Shown here one piece after another: positions 43,229 to 54,530 of a stretch of 64,000 nt of DNA. Origin of the DNA: Branchiostoma floridae (taxonomy: Eukaryota > Chordata > Leptocardii > Amphioxiformes > Branchiostomatidae); assembly GCF_000003815.2 (NCBI RefSeq), contig NC_049980.1, positions 5,708,461 to 5,772,460 on the forward strand. The letters are read 5' to 3'. Position 1 is the stretch's first letter, and every line of letters starts with the position of its first letter. The notes under the pieces are model-generated. The model saw only the letters and a program-made list of their open reading frames with translations. It searched no databases and was not told the origin of the DNA. A program made the position numbers and the translations under genes.

Positions 43229-46200
43229 ATGCATATGACGACGAAAGAACCACAGACAGTGTCCTTCTGTCAGAAGCTCATGTACGCTTCTGTATCGTTC
43301 TCTGTCGACGCCATCGTCAATATCGTGGCCATGTACGGGAACGTCTTCCTCCTGGAAGTAGCTCAGGTCAGTTTTCTTTTCGATCCAAACATTTATACGT
43401 CTCAAGTCAATTTGTGAAAGAATCGAGACATAGCCTGTAAGGTCATGTTGATTCGATGATATAGCGTTAGATGACATACTCTGGGGGCCCCAAATAAGAA
43501 AAAAAACTAATGCGAACGTACGAATAAAGATAAAATTTGTCAAAAAGACTTGCCTACATAATGAAATATATAAAGTTGTCACGAAGGTTGAACAGATATT
43601 GGTATAATGTTAATGAACGATAGATTGTCATTCTTGGTCTTACGCACCTTCTTCTTTGACCTTTGAATTATAGTCTTTTGCATTCTAGGATATTAGCAAC
43701 CGTTTTCTGATTCTTTTTAACTAACAGCATACATNNNNNNNNNNNNNNNNNNNNNNNNNNNNNNNNNNNNNNNNNNNNNNNNNNNNNNNNNNNNNNNNNN
43801 NNNNNNNNNNNNNNNNNNNNNNNNNNNNNNNNNNNNNNNNNNNNNNNNNNNNNNNNNNNNNNNNNNNNNNNNNNNNNNNNNNNNNNNNNNNNNNNNNNNN
43901 NNNNNNNNACGGACAAAATTTTATGCACAGTCGGATGCCACTTATAAGACCGAATCAACATGTATTGATGCTTATAATAAAACAAAATGATTCGGTGATT
44001 GCTAAGTTCTTGACATAAGCATTATAGTTCTTGTTGTTGCTGCTGATGTTGTTGTTGTTGTTGTTGTGAAACAGATTCTTAAACAAAAAAATTCTCTCGA
44101 CAACTTCCCTCAGCTGCCACCGCTGCAGACTTCAGGGATCATCTTCTCCAGCATGGTGTGCATGATCATGACGTCACCAGTTGCTGGGTACCTCATCGAC
44201 AGAACGGACACAAGATGGGGGAAGGTGAAACCATGGTAGGACATTGTGGGAGTTTTTATTTATTTATCTATTTATCAAGATTCTCCAAATACAGTGGAAG
44301 GTATGGCGGAACAGGTGTTTCTTGTTAGAGGACGTCTTTTCAAGACCGCCATACAAAAAAAACCGTTTATCTCATTCTTAGAGAAATTTCTTTAAGAAAA
44401 AACTTTTATTTCATTCTTAGCGAATGTTTATTAAGACATCTGCAAAATTTTACATTGCATTGAGGGCAGCTTGGATTTTAGGTGAGAAACCCGCTGATGT
44501 CCTATTTGCACCAGTGCCCGTAGGTGCCGTTGCCCCGGCCGGGCCCTTAAGTCACAAATTTGTCGCGGCGGACTGCCGGATACCGCGGGGGTACCTCGAT
44601 TAGCCTACGGCGTCTGTTTGCTACGGGTCCCGGGTTGGTTTTAATTCCGGGTAAAAATCAACGCAGGGCCCGGCCGTGCCCCAAAATTACCCGCTGGGGC
44701 CTCTTTTCCTTGAGAGACAATCAGTGCATCATGGTGACAGCTCTTCATAAGGAATCCATAGGTGAAAAACATAAAGTTTTCTGTAGTTGGCAAGGAAGTT
44801 TATCTGGTAAACAGCATTATTCTGAAGTTGCAAACTCGTCATGTTCGAAACAGTAGAGAGCTGTGCTGGAAACACATTTTACTTAATATAATAATCAATG
44901 GCAATATCTTGTGTTTTTTCTTACCCGGTTACAGTCTGTACTTACAGATGGCCTACTCGATACATGTTATTTGATGGCATATATCTATGTGTTTTAGGCT
45001 TTGGTGTACCTTACCCACGCAAATCGTTCTCTACTTCATGCGGTGGTACGTCCCAAACTTTTCCGATAACTGGCGGTTCGCCTACTACTTCCTGGTCTGG
45101 ACAAGTGCAGAGATTGTGCAGTGTGTGAGTATATGATATTGACATTCACTTTATTCACTTTCTTCATTCTAAAATGTGTATATGTACAGGGAAAACATAA
45201 GAATCAAGCTGAATGCAATGCAAAACATGTCTTTTCGATATTTCAACAACGGATGTCCCTGTAGCTCATGGTTAGCAGCCTCACAGGTTCAATTGGTAAC
45301 TGAAAGACCCTGGTTCAAATTTCAGGGCATCTCGGTTGAGTTGAACCTATCTTTCAGAAGGGACGTTCAATGGGTGTCCGATTTTCGTGGAGGTGTCTTT
45401 TAAGACACTTTAAAAGCACGTATACGTACTTAACACAGCCTCATTGCTCAGATGGGTACCTACTGGCTGGAATGATACAACAATGCCAACAAAAATTACA
45501 ACAATGTGTTCTTATATTCTCTGTTCTGTTTCTTTATAATATATTACAGAGTTATTCGGTGGCCAACAAGTGCAAAGTGATGTATATGACCACCGATACC
45601 AAAGAAAGGGACTCCATAACAGCATACAGTAAGTGTTCTCGTCTCTTTTCATGTAAGACCGATTTTGCACTATCAACCTTCTTTTGGAACGAACTTTCTC
45701 GGGAATAATCAAAGTTGCGACTATTAATATTTACATACACCGTAAGGATATATGATATGATATAATATGATATGATATGATAGGAGCAATTTGCATACCA
45801 TATGCAAATCAATTTGCATATGCATTGCATATCAATTTATAGGGTATAAAACCTGCTCTTCAACAAGTTTTCCTGTATTACAGTCGAAAGGTAGTGAATG
45901 CTACCTGAAACGTCCAAAATAATATCGAGTAACTGCTTTTTGGCTTATCTTATTACCTGGATGTCTACCCATCGACCGCCCTGCTGTGTTATGCCATAAG
46001 GCGTTTTACAGGGTACGTATACAAACAAAGAAACAAAAAAAAAAAAAAACAAATAAACAAACAAACCAGTGTTTGTCTGACAGGATCCGGTGCACAGTTG
46101 CTCGGACTAGTTGTAGGCGTGGCGTACCATGGACAGATCGTCGCTGCTTACGGACAGGAACTTCACTCCGAATGTTCCACCTCGTCCAACTCAACAGTGG

Positions 46201-49200
46201 ATCCAAACAGTCTTCAAAAACAGGTAAAGCTCTCAGATAATAATATAACATTCAGGTGAGGATTCACGTTATTGTGACGATGACTTGCACTTAGGTCTAA
46301 GAAAAACATGTTATGTCTGATTACTGTTGCATTTTTTTTTGGGTGATACACATTTATTTGTAAATTTCAGCGCGAGGGTTATTTGATCTCTGCGGGTGTG
46401 GCGGGTTGCCTACTTCTGGTCACCACATGCGCCAGCCTACTGGGAACTACCGATCGCCTCAGTGAGTGTTGTACTTCGTTGTAACGCTAGGTCACATTTA
46501 TTCTCGTCGCTGTATGTAGGTGGCGCTTTTGCAACGAGAACACAATCCCAAACGTTCACGCGGCTTAGTTTGTATCCCCCTCGTCCCGGTCCATCACTGG
46601 GGTAGTACTCCAATCAGAAGCTATGATGACGATGATGCCTGAGGCATCGAAACGTTCACAACAACTCCAATGTCCTATGTTCTACCAACTTGGTGAATCT
46701 ATTTCGGAACTAAAGTACACAAATTCAATGTTAACTCGTAATTCTCCCAGGCAGTGCAGCAGACGAGACAACAGAGAAACAGCCCATCTTCGAAAGCGTG
46801 CTGGACATCTTGAGTCACCGCCCGTTTCGATATCTACAGTGTATAGATCTGTTCCTTTGGATGGCGGTTTTCGTGAGTATTCTAATAGACATTCGTTTAT
46901 TGCAATCTCTCGAAAGTATATGCACTTTGTGTCACTGTGCTTTGTTCTGTTTTGAGCATGCATTTATATTTTGCGTGATATTCCAATTATGATGCCACTG
47001 ATCCTAAAAAAATCTATAGATGTGAAGCATGATGCTTTTTTTATTGTACTGCACTAAGGCTTCGCTGCGGATCGAGTTTTATTGGCCAAGCACACCATTT
47101 AACTATGTTGGTACGAGATCTACCAGGTTAATATATATACAATACAACACGTTGTATTCCGTATCNNNNNNNNNNNNNNNNNNNNNNNNNNNNNNNNNNN
47201 NNNNNNNNNNNNNNNNNNNNNNNNNNNNNNNNNNNNNNNNNNNNNNNNNNNNNNNNNNNNNNNNNNNNNNNNNNNNNNNNNNNNNNNNNNNNNNNNNNNN
47301 NNNNNNNNNNNNNNNNNNNNNNNNNNNNNNNNNNNNNNNNNNNNNNNNNNNNNNNNNNNNNNNNNNNNNNNNNNNNNNNNNNNNNNNNNNNNNNNNNNNN
47401 NNNNNNNNNNNNNNNNNNNNNNNNNNNNNNNNNNNNNNNNNNNNNNNNNNNNNNNNNNNNNNNNNNNNNNNNNNNNNNNNNNNNNNNNNNNNNNNNNNNN
47501 NNNNNNNNNNNNNNNNNNNNNNNNNNNNNNNNNNNNNNNNNNNNNNNNNNNNNNNNNNNNNNNNNNNNNNNNNNNNNNNNNNNNNNNNNNNNNNNNNNNN
47601 NNNNNNNNNNNNNNNNNNNNNNNNNNNNNNNNNNNNNNNNNNNNNNNNNNNNNNNNNNNNNNNNNNNNNNNNNNNNNNNNNNNNNNNNNNNNNNNNNNNN
47701 NNNNNNNNNNNNNNNNNNNNNNNNNNNNNNNNNNNNNNNNNNNNNNNNNNNNNNNNNNNNNNNNNNNNNNNNNNNNNNNNNNNNNNNNNNNNNNNNNNNN
47801 NNNNNNNNNNNNNNNNNNTCACTTAGAATTCTTCCTAACTACTAGCTAGAGCTTACATTTGATTTGTAGGATTAATGAGGAAAATTTAGACTTCAAGTGT
47901 GCTAAATGACAGGAACTTCATACTCAGTACATAACATGTAACTTGTTTTTTTTTATTTACTTAAAGTTCACCGCAAAACAAGGCTGTTGGAGCCACTTAG
48001 ACGTTTTGGGTTACAGTACTGTATAGTGAAGAAAGATGTGTGTTAGCCCTTGACTTAAACAGTTGTAGATTGTATCCCATGGGAAAGCAGGTCCGTGGAA
48101 GCTCATTCCATAGCGAAGTTGTTCTTGGAAAAAAGCCCTGAGCGTGGAACTTCCTCCTAGAAGGAGGATTGTGGAGGAAAAAAGGATGATTTGCTTCCGT
48201 GGAAGTGGCTAAACGGGTTCTTGCAGTGAAGGTTCGTATTGGAGGCACAGATGAGTGAAGTTCTGCCGAGCATTTACCATGGAAGTAGCGATAGAATAGT
48301 GCTAGGCTAGCTACATCACGCTTTCCCTATTCTTCACCACACTCCAGGTGGCTGCCTGTATCGGCGTGCCTGTGTGGCACTGTCTCATGACTCACTGGGG
48401 GAAGAAATCTACCCTGGGGCTAGCAGCAACGGTAGGATGTGATGTTCTTTCACATGTACATGTTTCAGACAATATTTCATCTGTTCTCCCATTTTTCTAA
48501 AAATGTTTATTATGATGATGCCGATGATGATGTTGATGATTGTGATGATGATATTGATGATGGTTTCGCTGATGATGTTGATACTGCTGTCTGATATGTT
48601 TAAAATGATGCTGTTGTTGATGATGATAATGTTGATTTGGATGAAGAAGATGACGTTGATGATGATGTTGACGGTGGCGGTGATGATGGTGATGACGATG
48701 CTGTTGATGATGGTGATGTTGGTGATGACGATGTGGATGATGATGATATGGATGTTGATGCTGCTGATGATGGTGATAATCGTGATGATGATGTTGTTGA
48801 TGATGTTGGTGTTGATAATGATCGATGATGATGTTGATGATGAGACACAGAAGACAAACACTCTGTTTTCCCTATAACTACAGCTGTTCCTGGGTTTCGC
48901 GCTGAGCCTTATGTTCCTACCGGGTCTCCTGTATGCTTTACTCCCGCTCTCTGCGTTTGGAGGACTTCTCTTCGCGCCGTTCATACTGATCCCCTGGTAC
49001 GTGTACAAAACGAAAAAGAAAACTTCCCCCAATGCTGCTAAACCATAGGATTAAACTTCCAGTCCAATCTTTCCAAGACCATGTTTTTCGAACATTTCAA
49101 TCATTCTTGTTTAAAGAGGGTCACACACCTTGACATGTGCCCCCTTATCCTGGAGAGTAGATTCTTTGGCAAGCATAAAATTCTGTTTGCTCAGGCATGC

Positions 49201-50598
49201 TGTTGTGTAAACATGTGGCGTGTAGAACAGGCGAAAATTAATGAACGCACGGATGTCATCCATACAATTAAGTATTGTGGCCTTAGAAGATACATAAACT
49301 TTTCCTTATCACTGACGATTCACTGATGATTCCACTTTCAGGAGTATGCTGCCTGACGTCATAGACGACTACACGTTAGAGCGAGGCGACAGCAAGGAGT
49401 CTCTGTTCTTCGGCGTCTTCTCGTTCTTCACTAACACGGGGAAAGCTGTTTCCCAGGGACTGACAGCGTTTGCACTCAAGTAAATACAAATTCTTATAAG
49501 ATGTATCAATGCACCCTGTTATACACACTATGGAGGGCAGTCTCTGTAGTTCAACCTGGTAGCAGTCTCACAATTGAGCTCCTGGTTCCGATTACTGTAG
49601 TTTATTCGTTGGTAGCTGAGAGATCCCGTCTCTCGGTTGGAGCTGCATCGTCTTTCGGACTGGGCGTCAATGGGAGTCCCGTGTTCGAGCAGGTGCCTCG
49701 GTCATATCAGAGGACGGGTTAGCAAACCCCTCTCCGTAATCCCTACAGCACATTTCCTACCGTGCTGTTTGCGGAAACAAAAGTTTATGGCAATAAACAT
49801 GCACAAGGCTTGCTGTTGAATTATTTTTGGTCCGTTTCGTGTTTTTGTTGTCTTTTAGATCGTGCTTTTTGTTCCCCCAAATTGTCCGGCCGGTCGGGCC
49901 CCTTTGTGGAAATGTGACGTAGGCCTAAAAAAATATGTGCCACAGGACACACACTATGTAAATGATTAATACTTTCTTCAGAGCTTCTCATTTACCAATG
50001 ATTTGAAACTCGATATCTTTAATTTGTATTTGACCCTCCTTGCGATGCAAGTGTAAAATACATGACATGGCATGGCAATCTCTATTCGACATCCGCAGTG
50101 CCACGGTAACCAACTCATATGCCTAAATTATACAATTGCGTAACAGTAAAAACATGGAGAAATTTTCATTCGTTACCGATGTTGATTGTCCGTGTCTGCT
50201 TACTAGGTTGTCACACTACAAGACGGGACGATGTAGCCAACCGGAGTCGGTCAGCCTGACCCTGCGGGTGCTGATCTCCATCTGCCCGGCCGTGTACTCC
50301 GCCTTCGGGCTACTGGCTCTGTGGCTGTACCCGATCACCGAGCACGGCAGGATCGCAACTAACAGGTTCTTAGAGAAAATACGGTAAGAAACGACGAACA
50401 TTGGTTTATTTCATTTCATTTCGGTTATACATTTATCCAGATACGTCATATCGTCACTGGGAAGGGTTACCTGACTGTATCTCACTTTTGTTCATTCTTA
50501 CCGCCAGGTTAAAGAAAAACAATAAAGAAGATGTCCCAACAAAAGATTCTTCGTCAAAAATGAAACCGGACCCGGGAACACCTTTACTTGACAAGTAG
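43229..50598 (+). CDS. MFSD2-like transporter (GPH/MFS superfamily), one exon missing in a gap
   Basis: Exons: 43229-43366, 44114-44235, 44998-45124, 45550-45628, 46084-46223, 46371-46461, 46751-46872, [missing], 48348-48431, 48884-48996, 49342-49479, 50207-50383, 50508-50598. Borders are GT-AG and phases agree; 473 codons are visible. The start is the first in-frame ATG of exon 1 (another six bases on). Diagnostic pieces: VFLLEVAQ; DRTDTRWGKVKPW; KERDSITAYR; MLPDVIDDYTLERGDSKESL; GRCSQPESVSLTLRVLI. These align with MFSD2A throughout, and MFSD2A carries lysophosphatidylcholine with Na+ in vertebrates. About 30 residues (TM8 region) are missing between 46872 and 48348, so their exon probably lies in the 47166-47818 gap. 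The two acidic residues of the MFSD2A Na+ site in TM2 appear as Met and Ser (MVCMIMTSPVAG), and the Lys after FFT is Asn, so Na+/LPC transport should not be assumed. Confidence 0.88.
43440..43700 (+). repeat. Dispersed repeat D2, copy 4
   Basis: GGTCATGTTGATTCGATGAT, GATGACATACTCTGGGGGCC, AGGTTGAACAGATATTGG and CACCTTCTTCTTTGACCTTT, in the same order as at 33430-33870. It lies in MFSD2-like intron 1. Confidence 0.65.
43735..43908. other. Assembly gap (174 N)
   Basis: A run of N in the first intron of the MFSD2-like gene. The flanking exons join in frame without it. Confidence 1.
44030..44068. repeat. (GTT)n microsatellite
   Basis: TTGTTGTTGCTGCTGATGTT followed by GTT units, about 45 bp before the acceptor of MFSD2-like exon 2. 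Confidence 0.9.
44530..44690. repeat. GC-rich inverted-repeat element
   Basis: The left word CGGCCGGGCCC (about 44538) is reversed at the right (GGGCCCGGCCG at about 44667), in otherwise AT-rich intron 2 DNA of the MFSD2-like gene. A related phrase (CCGGCCGGTCGGGCCC) lies at 49887. It is probably a transposon remnant. Confidence 0.5.
45250..45480 (+). mobile_element. tRNA-derived SINE
   Basis: The head CCCTGTAGCTCATGGTTAGC is an A-box-like arm, and GACCCTGGTTCAAATTTCAG carries a good B box (GGTTCAAAT). The body AGCCTCATTGCTCAGATGGG then trails into C/A-rich DNA. It lies in intron 3 of the MFSD2-like gene. Confidence 0.8.
45751..45985 (+). repeat. (ATATG)n tract, octamer-like palindromes and TATA
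   Basis: A GATAT(G/A)ATAT run at 45751-45782 is followed by ATTTGCAT/ATGCAAAT words in both directions (45790-45830) and GGGTATAAAACC at 45842. Then comes a small hairpin GGTAG-TGAATG-CTACC before TGAAACGTCC (45893-45920) and the phrase TTACCTGGATGTCTACCC. This mix is seen at ends of Penelope-like retroelements, but I cannot prove that here. Confidence 0.35.
47125..47165 (+). repeat. Dispersed repeat D1 end, cut by gap
   Basis: AATACAACACGTTGTATTCC then GTATC matches the tail of D1 at 35763-35788, and the sequence then drops into N. The gap probably starts inside the palindromic tail of a D1 copy. Confidence 0.7.
47166..47818. other. Assembly gap (653 N)
   Basis: A run of N inside the MFSD2-like gene, between the exons ending 46872 and starting 48348. 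The missing TM8-region exon is expected here. Confidence 1.
47975..48248 (-). mobile_element. LINE ORF2 C-terminal remnant
   Basis: The minus-strand frame 48248-47997 has a basic stretch (FLHNPPSRRKFHAQ), then GFFPRTTSLWNELPRTCFP and FKSRANTHLSSL, the usual C-terminal tail of an APE-type LINE ORF2. There is no RT core, so it is a 5'-truncated fragment in an intron of the MFSD2-like gene. Confidence 0.85.
48503..48845. repeat. Imperfect (GAT)n trinucleotide tract
   Basis: About 340 bp of GATGATGTTGATGATG-type DNA between MFSD2-like exons. All six frames give Met/Asp/Ile/Ser/His-rich artefacts. It ends about 40 bp before the acceptor at 48884. Confidence 0.95.
49530..49770 (+). mobile_element. 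tRNA-derived SINE fragment
   Basis: The head CTCTGTAGTTCAACCTGGTA then GCAGTCTCA, plus CTCCTGGTTCCGATTACTG, resembles A and B boxes. Body phrases TCTCGGTTGGAGCTGCATCG and CTTTCGGACTGGGCGTCAAT resemble other SINE bodies. It lies in an intron of the MFSD2-like gene. Confidence 0.65.
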
Positions 50599-50649
50599 GT
50601 CTTGATTAAGAGATCTAAATGCTGGCATGTTTGTGTGTTTGTGTTTGTG

Positions 50650-50736
50650 TCAGCATGTGTGTGTGTGTGTGTGCGTGTGTGTGTGTGTGCGTGTATGTGT
50701 TTGTGTGTGTTTCTGTGTGTGTATGTGTTTCTGTGT

Positions 50737-50789
<53 letters not shown>

Positions 50790-50790
50790 G
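50650..50790. repeat. (TG)n microsatellite
   Basis: TG dinucleotides with TGCG, TGTT and TCTG interruptions, 50 bp after the MFSD2-like stop and next to the 3' end of the LINE below. Confidence 0.95.
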
Positions 50791-50811
50791 TGCGGTGCGC
50801 GCGTGCATTAA

Positions 50812-53800
50812 TGAATGAAGACCTTTATTGTACATTCATACCCACTGGGTTTAGTACAGGTCACAACAAATGATACAACATGATATAATGATACAATGAA
50901 TCTACACTACTCAAGGATCGTATTCTACTGCGTACATTCGGCTTCTTCTCGTTTCTTTGTGATATTGAAAATGTAAGAACAGATATGCTTTATAAGTAAA
51001 GGCTTGTCTAGATTCATAAGGAATATAAATTTGTCTATATTACTTAGTTGTATGAAGTGGGGGAACATGGATTCTATTAGTCTGTAGAGTTCAGCTCTCT
51101 CTTTCTTGTACAAACTACATTCTACTACAAAATGATGTTCGTCTTCTAACTTATCTAGACTGCAGTATCTACATATTCGTTGTTCTAGAGGAGTGCGGTT
51201 ATGTCTTCCGGTTTCGATGTGTAATTTGTGGCAACTGACTCGTAGTTTTGTGACGGCCGTCCTGTGCCGAATATTGTCAATATCCAGGTATTGTTCCACA
51301 TTATAAGTGGACTTGAACAGTCTGTAAGACCTCAATTTGTTTTTAGCGGATCCACCTTTGTTGTCATTGTGTATCTCTCTTAGAAAAGTTTGAAAATAAA
51401 TGTCTTTCAGACGCTGATTGATAGAATTGATAATTTGAGACGAATTTGTAATGTGCTGTAGAGGACAATGCCATACATAACCATAGCCGCATTCCTCCAG
51501 TGACTGGCGAACTCCTGACGCCCAACACTTGGCTCCAGCCTTGTCTAAATCTATCTGGCAAGAAAGAGCGTCTGACTGGAAACTGTCTGCTGGTACTTTC
51601 TGGCGAAGTCTAATTAAGTGTTTAATAGCATTTAGGGATGCTTCCAAATGAATGGGGAACCTCCCTAACTCGGCTCTAGCGGCGAGGCCACTTGTGGATC
51701 TTGGCACGTGTAGGGTTTGCTTACAGAATTTTAGATGTATTGTTTCAATAGGACAGGATTTGGGGCTTTTAACAGAACCCCAGATTTCCGATCCATAGAG
51801 AATTATGGGCTTAACACATGTATCAAAAAGTTTGTTTCTGACAGACAAAGGAGCATCGGCTTTGTCTAGGGATTGATTTATCCCGAATAAAGCTTTCAGA
51901 CCCTTACTGTACAAGTGTTTGTTGTTCGCCTTGAAAGTACCCGCAGAATTGACAACAATACCTAAATAACAATAGTTTGTCACTATTTCAACAGGATTGT
52001 TCTTATACATGAAATACACATCTTTTGGTATACGACCACCCTTAGTGAAAACTATTATTTTTGTTTTCCTAAGGTTCACATTTAGGTGCCATGTTTGACA
52101 GTATTCTTCTAGTCTATTCAAAGAACATTGTAGACCTTGTTTGGATTCAGAGAAAAGAACTAAATCATCTGCATACAATAGACAAGAGACACGCTTACTG
52201 TACATAGTTGGGGGGTTACAAATATCATTATCAAAGACAGATGTAGTATCACTTAAAAATAAATTGAATAAAGTTGGGCTTAAATTACAACCCTGTCTGA
52301 CACCACAGTTTGTGACAAAAGGTTCAGTCAGACATTGACTGTATTTCACACGATTTGTAGTTTTTGAATACATGTCTTTGATAGTTCGAAGAAAGTTGCC
52401 CTGTATACCTAACTTGTTTAATTTGTAAAGGAGGCCATTTCTCCAGACGGAGTCGAACGCTTTACTAAAATCTACGAAACATGCAAAGAGACGGGAATTT
52501 TTACTTAGATACTTGCTAACTAATGTACTTAACACGAAAAGATTATCTGTAGTTCTAAAGTTCTTCCTAAACCCTGCCTGATGGGGTTTGAAAAGACTAT
52601 TGTTTTCGGCATAACTAACTAAGCGATTGTTTAATATAGAGGAGAATAGTTTACCTAAGCAGCTAATTATGGAAATTCCGCGGTAGTTGTCTGGGAGAGA
52701 TGGGTCGCCGGATTTGTGAATTGGAACAATGTGGCTAAGGGACCACTCTGTGGGTAATACCCGTTTTGCAGACAATTGTTAAAAAGTTGCAGGAGTGGCG
52801 TTTGAAGTACCGATTTACCAAATTTCAACATTTCATTTAAGATCAAATCATTTCCACTCGATTTATTGTTCTTGAGGTTTGAAATGGCATTATATAATTC
52901 TTCTGAAGTTATAGGGGAATCTAGAACAGATGGATTAGTAGCGGAGGACGACGGATTTAGTTGATCGTTTTCCGGAATTGGAGAGTCGTTTGTACCATTA
53001 TTAGGGAGTTTGTCTAAATTGCTAAAATGTTCAAACCACTCTTCTTCTGAGATTTGATTATTTTCTTGCGTTTTCGTCGGTTTTAGCTTATTAACTAAGT
53101 TCCAAAAGGCGCCTGGATTTTTGTCTTTGAGGGAAGACAATTGGGTCATGATTTGTTTGTGAAAGTCTGTTTTCTTCTTTTTTATCAGTTTTTTAAATTC
53201 TTTTTTTCTTTTGAAATATCTTCCCCTTATGTCGGAGTTAAATGGTTGTTTGGATAGTAAATATGCTAGGTTCTTTATTTCACGTTTTAGTTCGTTACAA
53301 CTCTTGTCAAACCATTGTTTATTTTGTCGTAGCTGCGGGTGTTTCTTATGTTTAGTTATCTGTACTGATAGGGATTTGAAACCAACGTCTCTCAGGATTG
53401 AACTAAATTCTGAAACAAAGGCTTCTATTTCTCCATTAGATTTTGTGTCCTTCGTATTTTGTGATGAGAGTGAATTCAGTCTATCGATAAAATGAGATTG
53501 AGAAAGGATGTGGTTGAATTTCTGTGCAGATTTATCATCCCAATGAAATCGTTTTGGAGCGGGATTTCTTTTACGCTTTTGTTGTTTTTCATGCTGGTTT
53601 TGATGGTCTGTGTTTGATTTAATGAAGACTGATATCAGGCAGTGATCTGAAAAGACAGCGGATGAATTTGAAATAATAAAATGTTTTGCAGAAACGATTG
53701 GCTGGAAATTATGTAGTCGACCGTGCTACTACCGTTTGGTTGGTGACAGGTATAGTTACCTTGCAGGTCCCCAGCCACCCTACCATTTAATATTCTGAGG

Positions 53801-54530
53801 TCTGCTTGTATGCAAAGCTCACTCAAAAGCCGACCAAACTTGTTTGGAGGTGACTTATCCATATATTGCCTATCACTAACTTGGTTCGAGGAGCTGGCGG
53901 GAAAACCGTCGATGTTAATTTCGCTATCCATGTAATCACGTAGGTTACCAATACGCGCATTTAGATCTCCCCCTAATAATACGAACCCCTCTGAACTATA
54001 TCTACTTATTTCCTCTTCTAGTATGTCTAATATATATGGTTATCGGCATTTTTATGAGTAGAAGAAGCGCTTGGGCTTAGGTAAACCGAACATATGAAAA
54101 GATCTTTCGTAAGTCCTAAGACGTTACGGTCTATCTTTACCCAGAGGGCATCAGTCGACTTAGAAGGTACTTTTTTGACATGATTTTTGAATTTGTTTTT
54201 ATAGAAAAATATAATTCCCCCTGATGAGCGTTTCGCTCGTTTGCTTTTTGTTCTGAATAGATGAAAATAACTATAGTTAGCGATGTTGATTTTTGTGTTT
54301 TGAGTGCTCCATGTTTCAAGTAACGAAAAGAAGTCGAATTTGCGAATTTCGTCTAAAAACTCTACATCTTCTAATTTAGAACCTAGGCCGTGATTAATGT
54401 GAATGTGTAAATTGTCCGTGCGTGCGTGCGCGCGAGTGTACATGTTTGTGCGCATCCGTGTGTGCGCCTGTGCTGAGATATTTCTCTTTTTTGTCCAGTG
54501 CATCATATGATTTACACGTTAACCTGCATC
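50812..54530 (-). mobile_element. APE-type LINE with reverse transcriptase, frameshifted
   Basis: Minus strand, 5' to 3': an endonuclease start at about 54410 (INHGLGSKLEDVEFLDEIRK, SLLETW), the core GDLNARIG at about 53970, then TCHQPNGSSTVDYIISS (53700s), a linker, and the RT from about 53150. The frame shifts near 54040, 53700 and 52770, so no single ORF is intact. The 3' end at about 50812 carries AATAAAGGTCTTCATTCATT. The 5' end is uncertain, near GT/CG-rich DNA at 54410-54480. The element lies about 210 bp behind the MFSD2-like stop, in opposite orientation. It resembles the CR1/L2/Jockey group in layout; I cannot name the clade. Confidence 0.9.
50925..52775 (-). pseudogene. LINE reverse-transcriptase segment (largest open frame)
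   Basis: 616 codons open on the minus strand. RT blocks in order: IVPIHKSGDPSLPDNYRGIS, then AGFRKNFRTTDNLF, FVDFSKAFDSVW, GVRQGCNLSPTLFNLFL, and the catalytic LLYADDLVLFSES, then LNVNLRKTKIIVF. A C-terminal Cys/His-like motif follows (CRYCSLDKLEDEHHFVVEC). The catalytic DD pair is present. The start is not real: the true ORF2 continues upstream in another frame (53149 region), so this is a broken gene. Confidence 0.9.

Noticed and set aside
45250-45320. Functional tRNA gene
   Set aside because: A- and B-box words are present but the acceptor and anticodon stems do not pair, and a SINE body follows.
48409-49032. 207-codon Ile/Asn-rich minus-strand frame and Met/Asp frames on the plus strand
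   Set aside because: They arise from the GAT trinucleotide tract and overlap two real MFSD2-like exons.
50602-50873. Cys/Val-rich frames
   Set aside because: These are translations of a TG microsatellite.
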